From an uncultured Oscillibacter sp. (lineage in GTDB: Bacteria > Bacillota > Clostridia > Oscillospirales > Oscillospiraceae), in assembly GCA_905200545.1 (NCBI GenBank), contig CAJKKQ010000025.1, forward strand, positions 1-35,436: 35,436 nt of DNA. The letters run 5' to 3'. This document shows positions 25,059-32,772 of this stretch, one piece after another. Both the position numbers and the translations under genes were made by a program. Positions within the stretch are counted from its first letter, which is position 1. The number at the start of each line of letters is the position of its first letter. The notes under the pieces were generated by a model. That model made no database searches, was not told the DNA's origin, and was given only the letters and a program-made list of their open reading frames with translations.

Positions 25059-25469
25059 ATGCGCAATCCGTACACATCCACATTTGAACAGGACCATCCC
25101 TGTCGGGCACAGATCATCCGCTGCAAAGCGGACCGGGAAGCAGCCCCGATAAAGGACTACCGCTATCCGGAGGAAAGTGGTTCCTTCACCGGGACACTGG
25201 CCTTCCGCTGCTGGCACAGGAGCAAGCCCATGCTCCTGTGCTTTTTTGATGCGGATGACGGCCGCAAAATCAAGCTGTCCGTCTGGTGGCAGAGCTGGGG
25301 TGTGAACTACTCCCCATCCAAAACCCTCATCAACTTTGCCGATGAGGTATTTGACGGTTCCCGTTGGCACTGCATCTACCGGAAGAAGTCCAACGGTTAT
25401 ATCCGCTGGGAGCAAGCGGAGCGGTTAGATTGGCCGGATGATGAAGGAAGAGCGTCCGGGCCGGGATGA
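25059..25469 (+). CDS. Small conserved protein after the relaxase
   Basis: The 136-residue soluble protein is rich in W, R and D (SVWWQSWGVNYSPSKTL) and has no motif I recognise. AGGAGG lies just upstream of the ATG at 25059, 13 nt after the relaxase stop, so it is co-transcribed with the relaxase and may help mobilization. Its last 73 bp overlap the end of a convergent gene, so the C-terminal tail (DDEGRASGPG) is encoded by antisense DNA. Confidence 0.65.
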   Translation: MRNPYTSTFEQDHPCRAQIIRCKADREAAPIKDYRYPEESGSFTGTLAFRCWHRSKPMLLCFFDADDGRKIKLSVWWQSWGVNYSPSKTLINFADEVFDGSRWHCIYRKKSNGYIRWEQAERLDWPDDEGRASGPG

Positions 25470-25735
25470 TCCTCCGGCTCCGGGCGCTCTTCCATGTAGT
25501 GATTCAGTTCGTTTGCCATTTCCAACGCCAGACGGAAGCCGCAGAGGAAGCTATCCACAGAGCGTTCCTCGATCATCAGGTTCTGGGCATCGATGATCCG
25601 CAGCACCAACTTCCGTTCTGGCTTGTCCAGCCGTTCAATGAGCTGCCGGTGGCAGGTTTCGACTTCCTGGTTGGCCTCTGTCATGGGCAGAGGGGTATAA
25701 AATCGGTCGTACAGCAATTTCAGCGTTTCGTTCAT
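25397..25735 (-). CDS. DUF6809-like small protein
   Basis: The 112-residue helical protein begins MNETLKLLYDRFYTP and contains CHRQLIERLDKPERKLVLRIIDAQNL and SFLCGFRLALEMANEL, a pattern I know from small proteins common in clostridial mobile elements; the DUF number is from memory. GGAGGCGAGGCAC precedes the ATG at 25735. Function is unknown. Its 3' end overlaps the convergent relaxase-operon gene by 73 bp. Confidence 0.65.
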   Translation of the reverse strand: MNETLKLLYDRFYTPLPMTEANQEVETCHRQLIERLDKPERKLVLRIIDAQNLMIEERSVDSFLCGFRLALEMANELNHYMEERPEPEDHPGPDALPSSSGQSNRSACSQRI

Positions 25736-25802
25736 GTGCCTCGCCTCCTTGTAGCAAGACACAATAGCATATTTTATAGAATAAATCTATTATTTATTTT
25801 CA

Positions 25803-28304
25803 TTAACTGAATACCTTCTGTGCTTGTGCTAACAATTTTTGCGCTTCATCAATCTTTGCATTATAACGTGCCTCAAATGCACGCATTTTCTTTGAAAGTG
25901 CTTTCTGCTGCGAGATATCTGCTGGCAACTCGATAACTATACTATCCACTTGCTCTGGTGTAAGCTCTATTAGACCCGTGGAGCCTGTAAAAAGACGGTT
26001 AATCTGCTGTGCACCAAACCCATTGCGTAGATAATCTGCCAAATAATACGGATATATTTTTTTAGAATCTACTCTAATAATAGTCACATGTCCATCTGCA
26101 ATGGCAGGGAATTTTGCGTCGTAAACACATGCTTTGCCAAGGGTTCCATCTCCAGTAGAAGCCAACAGGACATCTCCTTTTTGAACCAAATTAAGGTTGC
26201 TTCCCTCCTTCTTAGCCTTGTCTACATATTCATCATATGCAGACTTCTCGATCCAGTCAGCTCCTTCAAGTATCAGAGTTCCAAACCGGCTAATATTACT
26301 GCCCGCTTTAATTACAACAGCAAATCCTTCGTCTTCATCAACATAGCTATCCGCATTTGGGCTTTTTCCGCGCATAGTGTCTATTTGATTTATATCCTTG
26401 ATCATTGGGTTTGACTTTTCTCTTAGCGATTCTATTCTTTCCCGTATACCTACATCCCAATACTTGTAGTCTAAACGAATAGTTGTGCTTTTTCCAATAA
26501 GGCAAGCATCTACATCATAAGCTGTCCAATTATATCCTCTTCTGGGCGATCCCATTGTAGAGTCCATTACTTGGCAAGCCATTTCATTATATAATCTCTG
26601 TGAATCAAATCCACGCACTTTATCTCCGGAACCAACATATCCCAAGCTATCCAACTTACAAAATGTGATATTGTAGTGGTCATCAAAGTCAATATCTGGA
26701 TTTTCGCGTTTTTCCATATACAAAACACTTGATCTGACATTGATTTTGTTGGGTTTAAAAGTTTCACTTGGGAGATTTATAATTGCTTTAATGCGACATT
26801 GCTGTAAAATATATTTTCGCAAATCTGCTCCGGTCTCTGTATTTAGTAAACCTTCATCGATAACGGTACAGATTTCCCCTCCAGGAACGGTAGATGCAAT
26901 CATTTTTTGGATAAAAAGATACTGGCCTTTAGTAGATGATACAGCATACTGTTGCATATCGTCCTTTGACAAAGAATCTCCTTCGGCCGTTCCAAATGGA
27001 GGATTGGTTATTATCAAATTACAATCTGGTTCAGATGTATTCCAATTTTGGGCTTGAGAGGATAGACTGTCCTCATTTCTAATGTTAGTATGTCCGTCAC
27101 CAGCAATTATCATATTCATTTTAGCTGATGCGGCAACACCTTCATTTGCATCCGAGCCAAAAAAGACATTTTCTTTTACTTTTTTCACCAGAACATTATA
27201 TGTTGCTTGAGTAATTTCTCTATTCTGTAATTTTTTGCACAATTTAGATAAAGAGTCTTGTAATAGATAAACCAAAAAACCCCCTGTACCACAAGCCGGA
27301 TCAAGAACTTTTATATCTGAACCAGTCATCAATGCGTTAATAATTTTGTTTTCGCCAACAAGCGCATTCATTACCTGTACTAACTCTCTGGGGGTAAAGT
27401 ACTGCCCAAGCTTTTTCCCCTTTAAGGTAGCACGAACATAATATTCAAAAGCGGCTCCTTTTGAGTCAACACTGCAATCGCAAAATGATACAGACGCTAA
27501 ATCTTTGACAAGGCTTAAAAAGGTCTTGGGATTTTTAAGGTGAATCTCATCTTCCAAAACTTCGCCGTAGGGGGTATTTTCCACAATACTTTCAATCATT
27601 GCGTGAATTGCCACTTTAACTTGATCAGCGTTTTTTGCTGGGACTTCTGCCAATTCAAAAAAACGATAAGAATAAGGCAGCTCAAATGTCTCATCCAAAT
27701 CACTTTTTTCTTCCAAAAGTCGCAAAAACAGTAGTTTTGAAAAGTCAGAGAAAGCAAATTCTTCATTCTTTTCTATCTTTCTAATAGTACTATGCCCTTT
27801 ATAAAACAGAGCATTTAACTGCCTGAGTGGCAAGCCTGGGCGATAAGGCAAACTACTGTCATTGGAAATAGGGATAATTGTAGCGTCAGGATCTTTCTTT
27901 AGTTCTTTTAATACTTTGGGAAGTTGATCTCTACTGGGGATCTTGTCTATAGGTTTCCCATCCCACAGAATTCTCCTTTTATTTTTGGTATTAAAGCAGT
28001 GAATATCTACGCCATTAGTTACAATAACAAACGGGACCCTTATTTCTTTTGCTCTAGCATAAGAAATCGCCTGATCTCTATCTTTATTTGTAAGCTTTTT
28101 AGAAATTCTCTTTGCCTCTATAAGAAATGCAGCATTTTTCTTGCCCAAAGTAACAAGAATATCCACAAATCCTTTCGAATAGCTATCAGTAAGGGTGGAC
28201 ATAGTCTCAAAGTCAAAATCTTTTTCTATATCATATCCACGTCTGCTCAAATAAGGTAATATCTTTTTGATTACAGTTTCTGTTTCACTTCTTATATGTG
28301 TCAT
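25803..28304 (-). CDS. Single-chain restriction-modification enzyme (R-M-S fusion)
   Basis: The 833-residue protein has three parts. Residues 1-150 form an HsdR_N-type PD-(D/E)xK nuclease (Asp48, Glu63, Lys65 in LIEAKR). About 160-590 is an N6-adenine methyltransferase of the HsdM type, with DPACGTGGF (335-343) and NPPF (434-437). About 600-833 is one HsdS-like target-recognition domain with its helical spacer. It would both methylate and cut one recognition sequence, like type IIG/IIL enzymes. The single recognition domain implies a half-site or a dimer. The gene is clearly more AT-rich than its neighbours, suggesting separate acquisition. GGAGGAA precedes the ATG at 28304. Confidence 0.88.
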   Translation of the reverse strand: MTHIRSETETVIKKILPYLSRRGYDIEKDFDFETMSTLTDSYSKGFVDILVTLGKKNAAFLIEAKRISKKLTNKDRDQAISYARAKEIRVPFVIVTNGVDIHCFNTKNKRRILWDGKPIDKIPSRDQLPKVLKELKKDPDATIIPISNDSSLPYRPGLPLRQLNALFYKGHSTIRKIEKNEEFAFSDFSKLLFLRLLEEKSDLDETFELPYSYRFFELAEVPAKNADQVKVAIHAMIESIVENTPYGEVLEDEIHLKNPKTFLSLVKDLASVSFCDCSVDSKGAAFEYYVRATLKGKKLGQYFTPRELVQVMNALVGENKIINALMTGSDIKVLDPACGTGGFLVYLLQDSLSKLCKKLQNREITQATYNVLVKKVKENVFFGSDANEGVAASAKMNMIIAGDGHTNIRNEDSLSSQAQNWNTSEPDCNLIITNPPFGTAEGDSLSKDDMQQYAVSSTKGQYLFIQKMIASTVPGGEICTVIDEGLLNTETGADLRKYILQQCRIKAIINLPSETFKPNKINVRSSVLYMEKRENPDIDFDDHYNITFCKLDSLGYVGSGDKVRGFDSQRLYNEMACQVMDSTMGSPRRGYNWTAYDVDACLIGKSTTIRLDYKYWDVGIRERIESLREKSNPMIKDINQIDTMRGKSPNADSYVDEDEGFAVVIKAGSNISRFGTLILEGADWIEKSAYDEYVDKAKKEGSNLNLVQKGDVLLASTGDGTLGKACVYDAKFPAIADGHVTIIRVDSKKIYPYYLADYLRNGFGAQQINRLFTGSTGLIELTPEQVDSIVIELPADISQQKALSKKMRAFEARYNAKIDEAQKLLAQAQKVFS

Positions 28305-28379
28305 GAGAATTCCTCCAAAAATGCTTATATATTGAGTATTATATCGGAAATCGAGTCATCCTTCAAATATGTTTTGCGC

Positions 28380-29069
28380 TCAAGTTTGTGCTTTTTCCCG
28401 AAACACCTTCACATTATAGTAATTCCGACACTTGGGCCCGCAGAATTCGCTCTTGGCGTGGGTGTTGTAGTACACCTTTCCGCAGTTTTTGCAGATCTTC
28501 AGAGGCACTGACTCCGCCGAAATCATGGATGCATAAGCAAATCGGATCACGGATTCCAAACTGCGGACCTCCCACACCAGCTGAGGATTGGGGCCGCTTG
28601 TCAGCCGATAATTCAGAAAACCAGAGAGATCCATAACCCTTGGATTGGGGGTAGGCACCAGCTCCCCCTGCACGGTCAGGAAGTGCTGATACAGCATCAT
28701 AAAGCTACGCTGAAAGATCAGGATATCTTCACCATATTCCCGGCTGTTCAACGGGTGATAACACGGGGGCACATTGGGGTCTTCCGTGGCGTCCTCCCCC
28801 TTCTCGGCGTTGAGTCCCAGGAGCCCGTAGCGGGCCGCAAAAGCGGCACACAGGCGGTTTTTGTCCGGTGTTCCCATGCGCAGCTGACGTCCTAGTTCCA
28901 GAGCATCCGCCACCAGAGGACCAGACTGCTCTGCACAGTTATACGTGAGGTCTGTGGCTCCCTCCGCAGGGGCCAAATATTCTCCGCCCCATTTGTGGGG
29001 CTTGATCTGATAAGCCGACCACCGCGTCCAGAGGACATTCAGATTGGGAAACACTGGTTTGAAGTCCAT
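28380..29069 (-). CDS. Unknown protein with C-terminal zinc finger
   Basis: The 229-residue protein has an N-terminal region of about 180 residues with no motif I recognise and a C-terminal treble-clef-like finger CKNCGKVYYNTHAKSEFCGPKC (about 195-216, C-x2-C then C-x3-C), resembling CGNR-type fingers. The finger suggests nucleic-acid binding. GGAGGAAG precedes the ATG at 29069. It lies between the restriction-modification gene and a sigma-like gene on the same strand. A small hairpin (29120-29139) separates it from the latter. Confidence 0.6.
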   Translation of the reverse strand: MDFKPVFPNLNVLWTRWSAYQIKPHKWGGEYLAPAEGATDLTYNCAEQSGPLVADALELGRQLRMGTPDKNRLCAAFAARYGLLGLNAEKGEDATEDPNVPPCYHPLNSREYGEDILIFQRSFMMLYQHFLTVQGELVPTPNPRVMDLSGFLNYRLTSGPNPQLVWEVRSLESVIRFAYASMISAESVPLKICKNCGKVYYNTHAKSEFCGPKCRNYYNVKVFREKAQT

Positions 29070-29168
29070 AGTACTTCCTCCGTTGTAATACTTGTAATCA
29101 ATATATCATCTTTCGTTTTGGGGTGCAAGAAAGCACCCCGCTTTCCTTTTATTAGGGCGTATGTACAA

Positions 29169-29663
29169 TCAGAGGTCCTCCGGTTTCCACTGGCCGGTGA
29201 CTAGAAAGTGAATTTTCTCCAGCGCTTTCTGCCGCTGCTTGGTAATGTTCCGGGTGGTACACCCCATCTGTTTTGCGATGTCCCTGGTCGGGATGCCAAA
29301 GACGATATTCAGCCTTAAAATCTCCTGCTGCTGGGGCGTCAGCTCCCGCATAGCCGCGCTGACGGGGTACTCCGTTACCAGATTGGGCAGCTCCGACGCG
29401 GTCTGTGAAAAAATGATGTCCAGCCAGTCATCTTCCTTATACAGGTTCAATTTATTGGGAATCTGGTAGTGCCCATCTGCGCTGGCTCTTCCATTCAAAC
29501 AGGAAAAATCAAAATCGTCCCTATGATCCCCGTGTCTTCGGTCATTGTTTCTATCGTAGTCATCCAGCGCCTGCACCACACCGTCCCAGTCTCCCTGCCG
29601 GGCCAGCTCCTGCAATTGCTGCTCCAACCGCTCTTCTTTTAAGTCCCACATGGTCTTCTTCAA
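29169..29663 (-). CDS. Sigma-70 region 4-like regulator
   Basis: About 164 residues: an acidic, Asp/Gln-rich N-terminal half and a C-terminal sigma region 4 helix-turn-helix (TPQQQEILRLNIVFGIPTRDIAKQMGCTTRNITKQRQKAL, about 107-147). Similar short sigma-like proteins occur beside excisionase and integrase genes of clostridial integrative elements and probably control them. I prefer the TTG start at 29663 because GGGGAGG lies 8 nt upstream; a GTG at 29672 would sit directly on that site, and an ATG at 29651 is a third option. It is divergent from the excisionase-like gene across an AT-rich dyad. Confidence 0.7.
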   Translation of the reverse strand: MKKTMWDLKEERLEQQLQELARQGDWDGVVQALDDYDRNNDRRHGDHRDDFDFSCLNGRASADGHYQIPNKLNLYKEDDWLDIIFSQTASELPNLVTEYPVSAAMRELTPQQQEILRLNIVFGIPTRDIAKQMGCTTRNITKQRQKALEKIHFLVTGQWKPEDL

Positions 29664-29705
29664 GGTGCTCACCTCCCCGGTTCCGTTTTTGGCCGTCTCA
29701 TCGTC

Positions 29706-29752
29706 TATATAATAGGCGGTGTAATTTATGTAATAATTATAATCTATTACAT
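29706..29752. promoter_or_regulatory. Divergent promoter region with inverted repeat
   Basis: ATGTAATA (29728-29735) and TATTACAT (29745-29752) form an 8-bp inverted repeat around a TATAAT (29738-29743). Another TATAAT is at 29706-29711. The dyad is well placed to control both the sigma-like gene and the excisionase-like gene. Confidence 0.5.
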
Positions 29753-29775
29753 ATAAAAGTCAAGGAGGTGTGAAT

Positions 29776-30006
29776 ATGACCAGAGAGGAAAAAGGAGCAA
29801 CCCGCTACCGGGCTATGTTTCGGCACTATCCGGATGCCCTGACCCCGGCACAGGTGCAGGAGATGCTGGGAATCGGCAGACGGATGACCTATGGGCTGCT
29901 GCGCAGAGGAGAGATTCAGAGTGTCCGCATGGGGCGGCTGTACCGTGTACCCAAGATCGCGGTCATTGATTACCTCTGTGCGACAGATCAGAAAGAAAAG
30001 ACTTGA
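29776..30006 (+). CDS. xis: Excisionase-like DNA-binding protein
   Basis: The 76-residue MerR/excisionase-type helix-turn-helix protein contains LTPAQVQEMLGIGRRMTYGLLRRGEIQSVRMGRLYRVPKIAVIDYL. Small basic proteins of this kind bend att DNA and steer the integrase toward excision. AAGGAGG lies 7 nt before the ATG at 29776; an in-frame GTG at 29770 is too close to it. It lies 70 bp before the integrase, on the same strand. Its role as the excisionase rests on position. Confidence 0.75.
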   Translation: MTREEKGATRYRAMFRHYPDALTPAQVQEMLGIGRRMTYGLLRRGEIQSVRMGRLYRVPKIAVIDYLCATDQKEKT

Positions 30007-30007
30007 A

Positions 30008-30056
30008 AACAGCGTCCATGCAAGGTAACATCACAAGACCTTGAATGGACGCTGTT
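30008..30056 (+). terminator. Hairpin between xis and int
   Basis: AACAGCGTCCAT then CAAGGT (30008-30026) pairs with ACCTTG and ATGGACGCTGTT (30038-30056), with one mismatch. The T-tract is weak (GATTT), so it may attenuate rather than stop transcription into the integrase gene. Confidence 0.6.
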
Positions 30057-30075
30057 GATTTGAGAGGAGGAATGG

Positions 30076-31314
30076 ATGGTTCCTATGAGCAATCGAGAAG
30101 TTACTGGAAGTCTCTTCGAACGAAACGGCCGTTACACCGCTGTTTTGAATCTGTATGACAAAAACGGAAAGCGCAGGCAGAAATCCGTTGCCCTGGGCAT
30201 TCCGGTGAAAGGCAACAAGCGCAAGGCCCAGGCCCGACTGGAGGAATTGAAGAAGGAGTACAGTTCCGGGATCACGGAACCGGAAGTTCCCCAGGAGGAG
30301 TCCCCGCTGTTTGCGGACTTCCTGCGGGAGTGGCTGAAAGTCACGGCTCCCACCATCGAGCGTACTACATACCAGAGCTACAAGGGTCTCATCGACGCCC
30401 GGCTGGATGCATTCTTCCGGGAGCACGGACTGCGGCTGGAAGAGTTGGAGCCCAAGCACATCCGGGAGCTGCACCAGTCTATCTTCAAGGACGGCTGCAA
30501 CGCCAACACCGTCATCCATTACCACGCCGTGGTGCGCAAGGCGCTGCAGTACGCTGTGAGGAACGGGTTGGTAAACGAAAATGTAGCCGACCGGGTGGAC
30601 CGGCCCAAGAAGGGAAAATACCTGGCGGCGTTCTACTCCAAGGAGGAACTGGCCACCCTGTTTGAGGCCACCAAGGATGACTCCATTTCTGTGGTGATCC
30701 AGCTGGCCGCCTACTACGGTCTGCGCCGCAGCGAGGTGCTGGGCATCCGCTGGAGTGCCATCGACTTTGAGAAGGGCACACTATCCATCAACCACAAGGT
30801 CACCGAAGGCATCGTGGATGGTAAGGTCCATCTCTATACCGAGGACAAGCTGAAAACCAAGTCCAGTTTCCGCACTCTGCCCCTGATCCCGCCAGTGCGG
30901 GTCTTGCTGGAAGAACAGCGTGCCCGCCAGCAGAGGTACCGGAAACTGTTCAAGAAGTCCTACTGCACCGACTACCTAGACTATGTGTGCACTGACGAGA
31001 TGGGCAAGCTGTTCCGGCCCAACTACATCACCGACCACTTCAAGCTCCTGCTGAAGCAGCACGGCCTGCGGCACATCCGGTTCCATGACCTGCGCCACAG
31101 CTGTGCCAGCCTGCTGCTCAGTCAGGGCATCCCCATGAAACAGATTCAGGAATGGCTGGGGCACTCCACCTTTGCCACCACCGCCGACATTTACTCCCAT
31201 CTGGACTTCAACTCCAAGTTGGAATCGGCCGACGCCATCACTGCGGCCTTTGCCGAAGAGAAACCGACAGAGGAGCAGAAAGAGGACGGCTTCGGCATGA
31301 GGCTATCCATGTGA
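30076..31314 (+). CDS. int: Tyrosine recombinase (integrase)
   Basis: The 412-residue protein has an N-terminal arm-binding domain (about 1-65), a core-binding SAM-like domain (about 75-170) and a catalytic domain with Arg217 (YGLRRSE), Lys262, His337 and Arg340 (FHDLRH), His363 (LGHST) and nucleophile Tyr373 (DIYSHL). All residues needed for strand exchange are present. It would recombine attP with the anticodon-loop core of tRNA-Ser(CGA). AGGAGG lies 5 nt before the ATG at 30076. The protein belongs to the family found in Tn916/Tn1549-like and many smaller clostridial elements. Confidence 0.95.
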   Translation: MVPMSNREVTGSLFERNGRYTAVLNLYDKNGKRRQKSVALGIPVKGNKRKAQARLEELKKEYSSGITEPEVPQEESPLFADFLREWLKVTAPTIERTTYQSYKGLIDARLDAFFREHGLRLEELEPKHIRELHQSIFKDGCNANTVIHYHAVVRKALQYAVRNGLVNENVADRVDRPKKGKYLAAFYSKEELATLFEATKDDSISVVIQLAAYYGLRRSEVLGIRWSAIDFEKGTLSINHKVTEGIVDGKVHLYTEDKLKTKSSFRTLPLIPPVRVLLEEQRARQQRYRKLFKKSYCTDYLDYVCTDEMGKLFRPNYITDHFKLLLKQHGLRHIRFHDLRHSCASLLLSQGIPMKQIQEWLGHSTFATTADIYSHLDFNSKLESADAITAAFAEEKPTEEQKEDGFGMRLSM

Positions 31315-31323
31315 GGTGACGAG

Positions 31324-31881
31324 ATGGACTATCGCTATCTTCGGAGAGAATACCCTGAAACAATCTCCATGGAGCAGCTCTATCGGATCTGCCACATCAG
31401 CAAACGGAAAGCCCGCTGGTTGCTGGAACATGGAGTGATCCCCTGTCAGGATTCCGGCAAGCAGACACGGCGCTTTTCCGTCCGCCTGGATGATGTGATT
31501 TGCTTTCTGAAACAGCGGGATGCGGGGCTACCGGATGATGTCATTCCACAGGGGATCTTCTCCAGCAGCAGTCCACATCCGGTCCGTTCGACCAGCCCTG
31601 TGCTGGATGAGAACAGGCTTTGCGCCTACCTGATGAAGTGCTGGGAAGACTGGCCCGACATGCTGACCACTCGGCAAGCGTCAGAGCTGTGTGGGTACAG
31701 CGTGAATGCCCTCAACCGCTGGCGAAACCTGGGGCAGATTCAAGGAATGAAGTACCGGAATACGCTGCGGTACTCCAAGGAATCCCTGGCCTGCTGGCTG
31801 GCTTCCGTCAAGGGGCAGAGCATCGCCGTACCTTCTCCGCAGCACAGAGAATGGATGAAAGGTTTTCAGTCAGAAAAATAA
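31324..31881 (+). CDS. Tandem helix-turn-helix protein downstream of int
   Basis: The 185-residue protein has two excisionase/MerR-like DNA-binding units: about 14-70 (SMEQLYRICHISKRKARWLLEHGVI) and about 112-165 (LTTRQASELCGYSVNALNRW). Two such domains in one chain suggest binding to paired sites, for example an att arm or a promoter. It begins 9 nt after the integrase stop (GAGGTGACGAG before the ATG) and ends in a strong hairpin, so it shares the integrase transcript. A regulatory or accessory recombination role is inferred. Confidence 0.65.
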   Translation: MDYRYLRREYPETISMEQLYRICHISKRKARWLLEHGVIPCQDSGKQTRRFSVRLDDVICFLKQRDAGLPDDVIPQGIFSSSSPHPVRSTSPVLDENRLCAYLMKCWEDWPDMLTTRQASELCGYSVNALNRWRNLGQIQGMKYRNTLRYSKESLACWLASVKGQSIAVPSPQHREWMKGFQSEK

Positions 31882-31916
31882 AACAGCGGCATGGAGTTCC
31901 ATTCCATGCCGCTGTT
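31882..31916 (+). terminator. Hairpin ending the integrase operon
   Basis: AACAGCGGCATGGA (31882-31895) pairs perfectly with TCCATGCCGCTGTT (31903-31916). There is almost no T-tract. The same core stem recurs at 32712-32740. Confidence 0.7.
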
Positions 31917-31934
31917 GCTATGATAGTGTGCAAC

Positions 31935-32002
31935 TTGACATTCCACTCCTCTGTGATATACTAAAATCAAAGAAACCAAGAATCAAAGAAATCAGTATAT
32001 CA
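31935..32002 (+). promoter_or_regulatory. Promoter and operator of the toxin-antitoxin operon
   Basis: TTGACA (31935-31940) is separated by 16 bp from TATACT (31957-31962). The inverted repeat TGATATACT (31954-31962) and AGTATATCA (31994-32002) overlaps the -10 box, and two direct copies of AATCAAAGAAA (31965-31975, 31981-31991) lie between the arms with 16-bp period. This suits cooperative binding of an AbrB-type antitoxin or the toxin-antitoxin complex. Confidence 0.7.
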
Positions 32003-32038
32003 TTTATAAAATTGACATAGGATAGGAGGGAGAACCAA

Positions 32039-32404
32039 ATGGCAACGGCAGCAAAGGAGCGGCGTATGGAGCGCAAGACCATTCGTATTTCATCCAAACG
32101 GCAGGTCACCATTCCCCAGCGGTATTTTGAGCGGCTGGGCTTTGGTGAGGAGGCGGAGTGCATTCTCCGGGGGGGTGAGCTGGTAATCCGTCCTGTCAAG
32201 GCCCAGAGCGGCGGAGAGTTTTCCGAGCAGATCCTGGCTGATCTCATTGCTCAGGGGTACAGCGGAGAGCAGCTGCTGGAACGGTTTAAGGCAGAGCAGA
32301 AAAAAGTGCGCCCCGCTGTGGAGCGCATGATCGAGGAGGCGGATACCTTGGCGGCCTCCGGTCAGAGCGGCCCGTCCCTGGATGAACTGTTTGGGGAGGA
32401 CTGA
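32039..32404 (+). CDS. AbrB-family antitoxin
   Basis: The 121-residue protein has a SpoVT/AbrB swapped-hairpin DNA-binding domain (about 13-55; TIRISSKRQVTIPQRYFERLGF) and a helical C-terminal half that would bind the toxin. It is the first gene of a two-gene unit. GGAGGGAG precedes the ATG at 32039. AbrB-type antitoxins usually repress their own operon, which fits the overlapping operator upstream. Confidence 0.8.
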   Translation: MATAAKERRMERKTIRISSKRQVTIPQRYFERLGFGEEAECILRGGELVIRPVKAQSGGEFSEQILADLIAQGYSGEQLLERFKAEQKKVRPAVERMIEEADTLAASGQSGPSLDELFGED

Positions 32405-32407
32405 GCC

Positions 32408-32701
32408 ATGTATGAGCTGCGGTACCTGCCCGGCGCGGAGCGGTTTTTCAAGAAGCTGAAGGAGAAAGGCTTGAAGGACGCCTTTCGCAAGGCCCTGGAA
32501 GCCATCGCTCAAGATCCCTACACCGGTGAGAGCAAAACCGGAGATCTATCTGGAATTTACGGCTACGATGTCTACTACAACAAGACCAATTACGAGATTG
32601 CCTATCGCATCTATGAGGAGGACGGTAAGTTGGTGGTGGTCATCCTGGCCGGTACCCGGGAGAACTTTTACCAGCAGTTGAAGCGTTACATCAAGTCTTA
32701 A
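32408..32701 (+). CDS. RelE/ParE-family toxin
   Basis: The 97-residue protein has the ParE/RelE fold pattern: YELRYLPGAERFFKKL at the N-terminus, basic helices, and AYRIYEEDGKLVVVILAGTRENFY near the C-terminus. Family members cut mRNA on the ribosome or poison gyrase; the target here is unknown. The gene starts 3 nt after the antitoxin stop. The pair probably stabilises the element. Confidence 0.82.
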   Translation: MYELRYLPGAERFFKKLKEKGLKDAFRKALEAIAQDPYTGESKTGDLSGIYGYDVYYNKTNYEIAYRIYEEDGKLVVVILAGTRENFYQQLKRYIKS

Positions 32702-32711
32702 AGAGTGACAG

Positions 32712-32740
32712 ACAGCGGCATGGGTATCCCATGCCGCTGT
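32712..32740. terminator. Hairpin between convergent toxin and PD-(D/E)xK genes
   Basis: ACAGCGGCATGGG (32712-32724) pairs perfectly with CCCATGCCGCTGT (32728-32740) over a TAT loop. It lacks a clear T-run. It shares its core stem with the hairpin at 31882-31916. Confidence 0.6.
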
Positions 32741-32772
32741 TAATTCAGGTCAATCCCAACAAAGACATTTGT

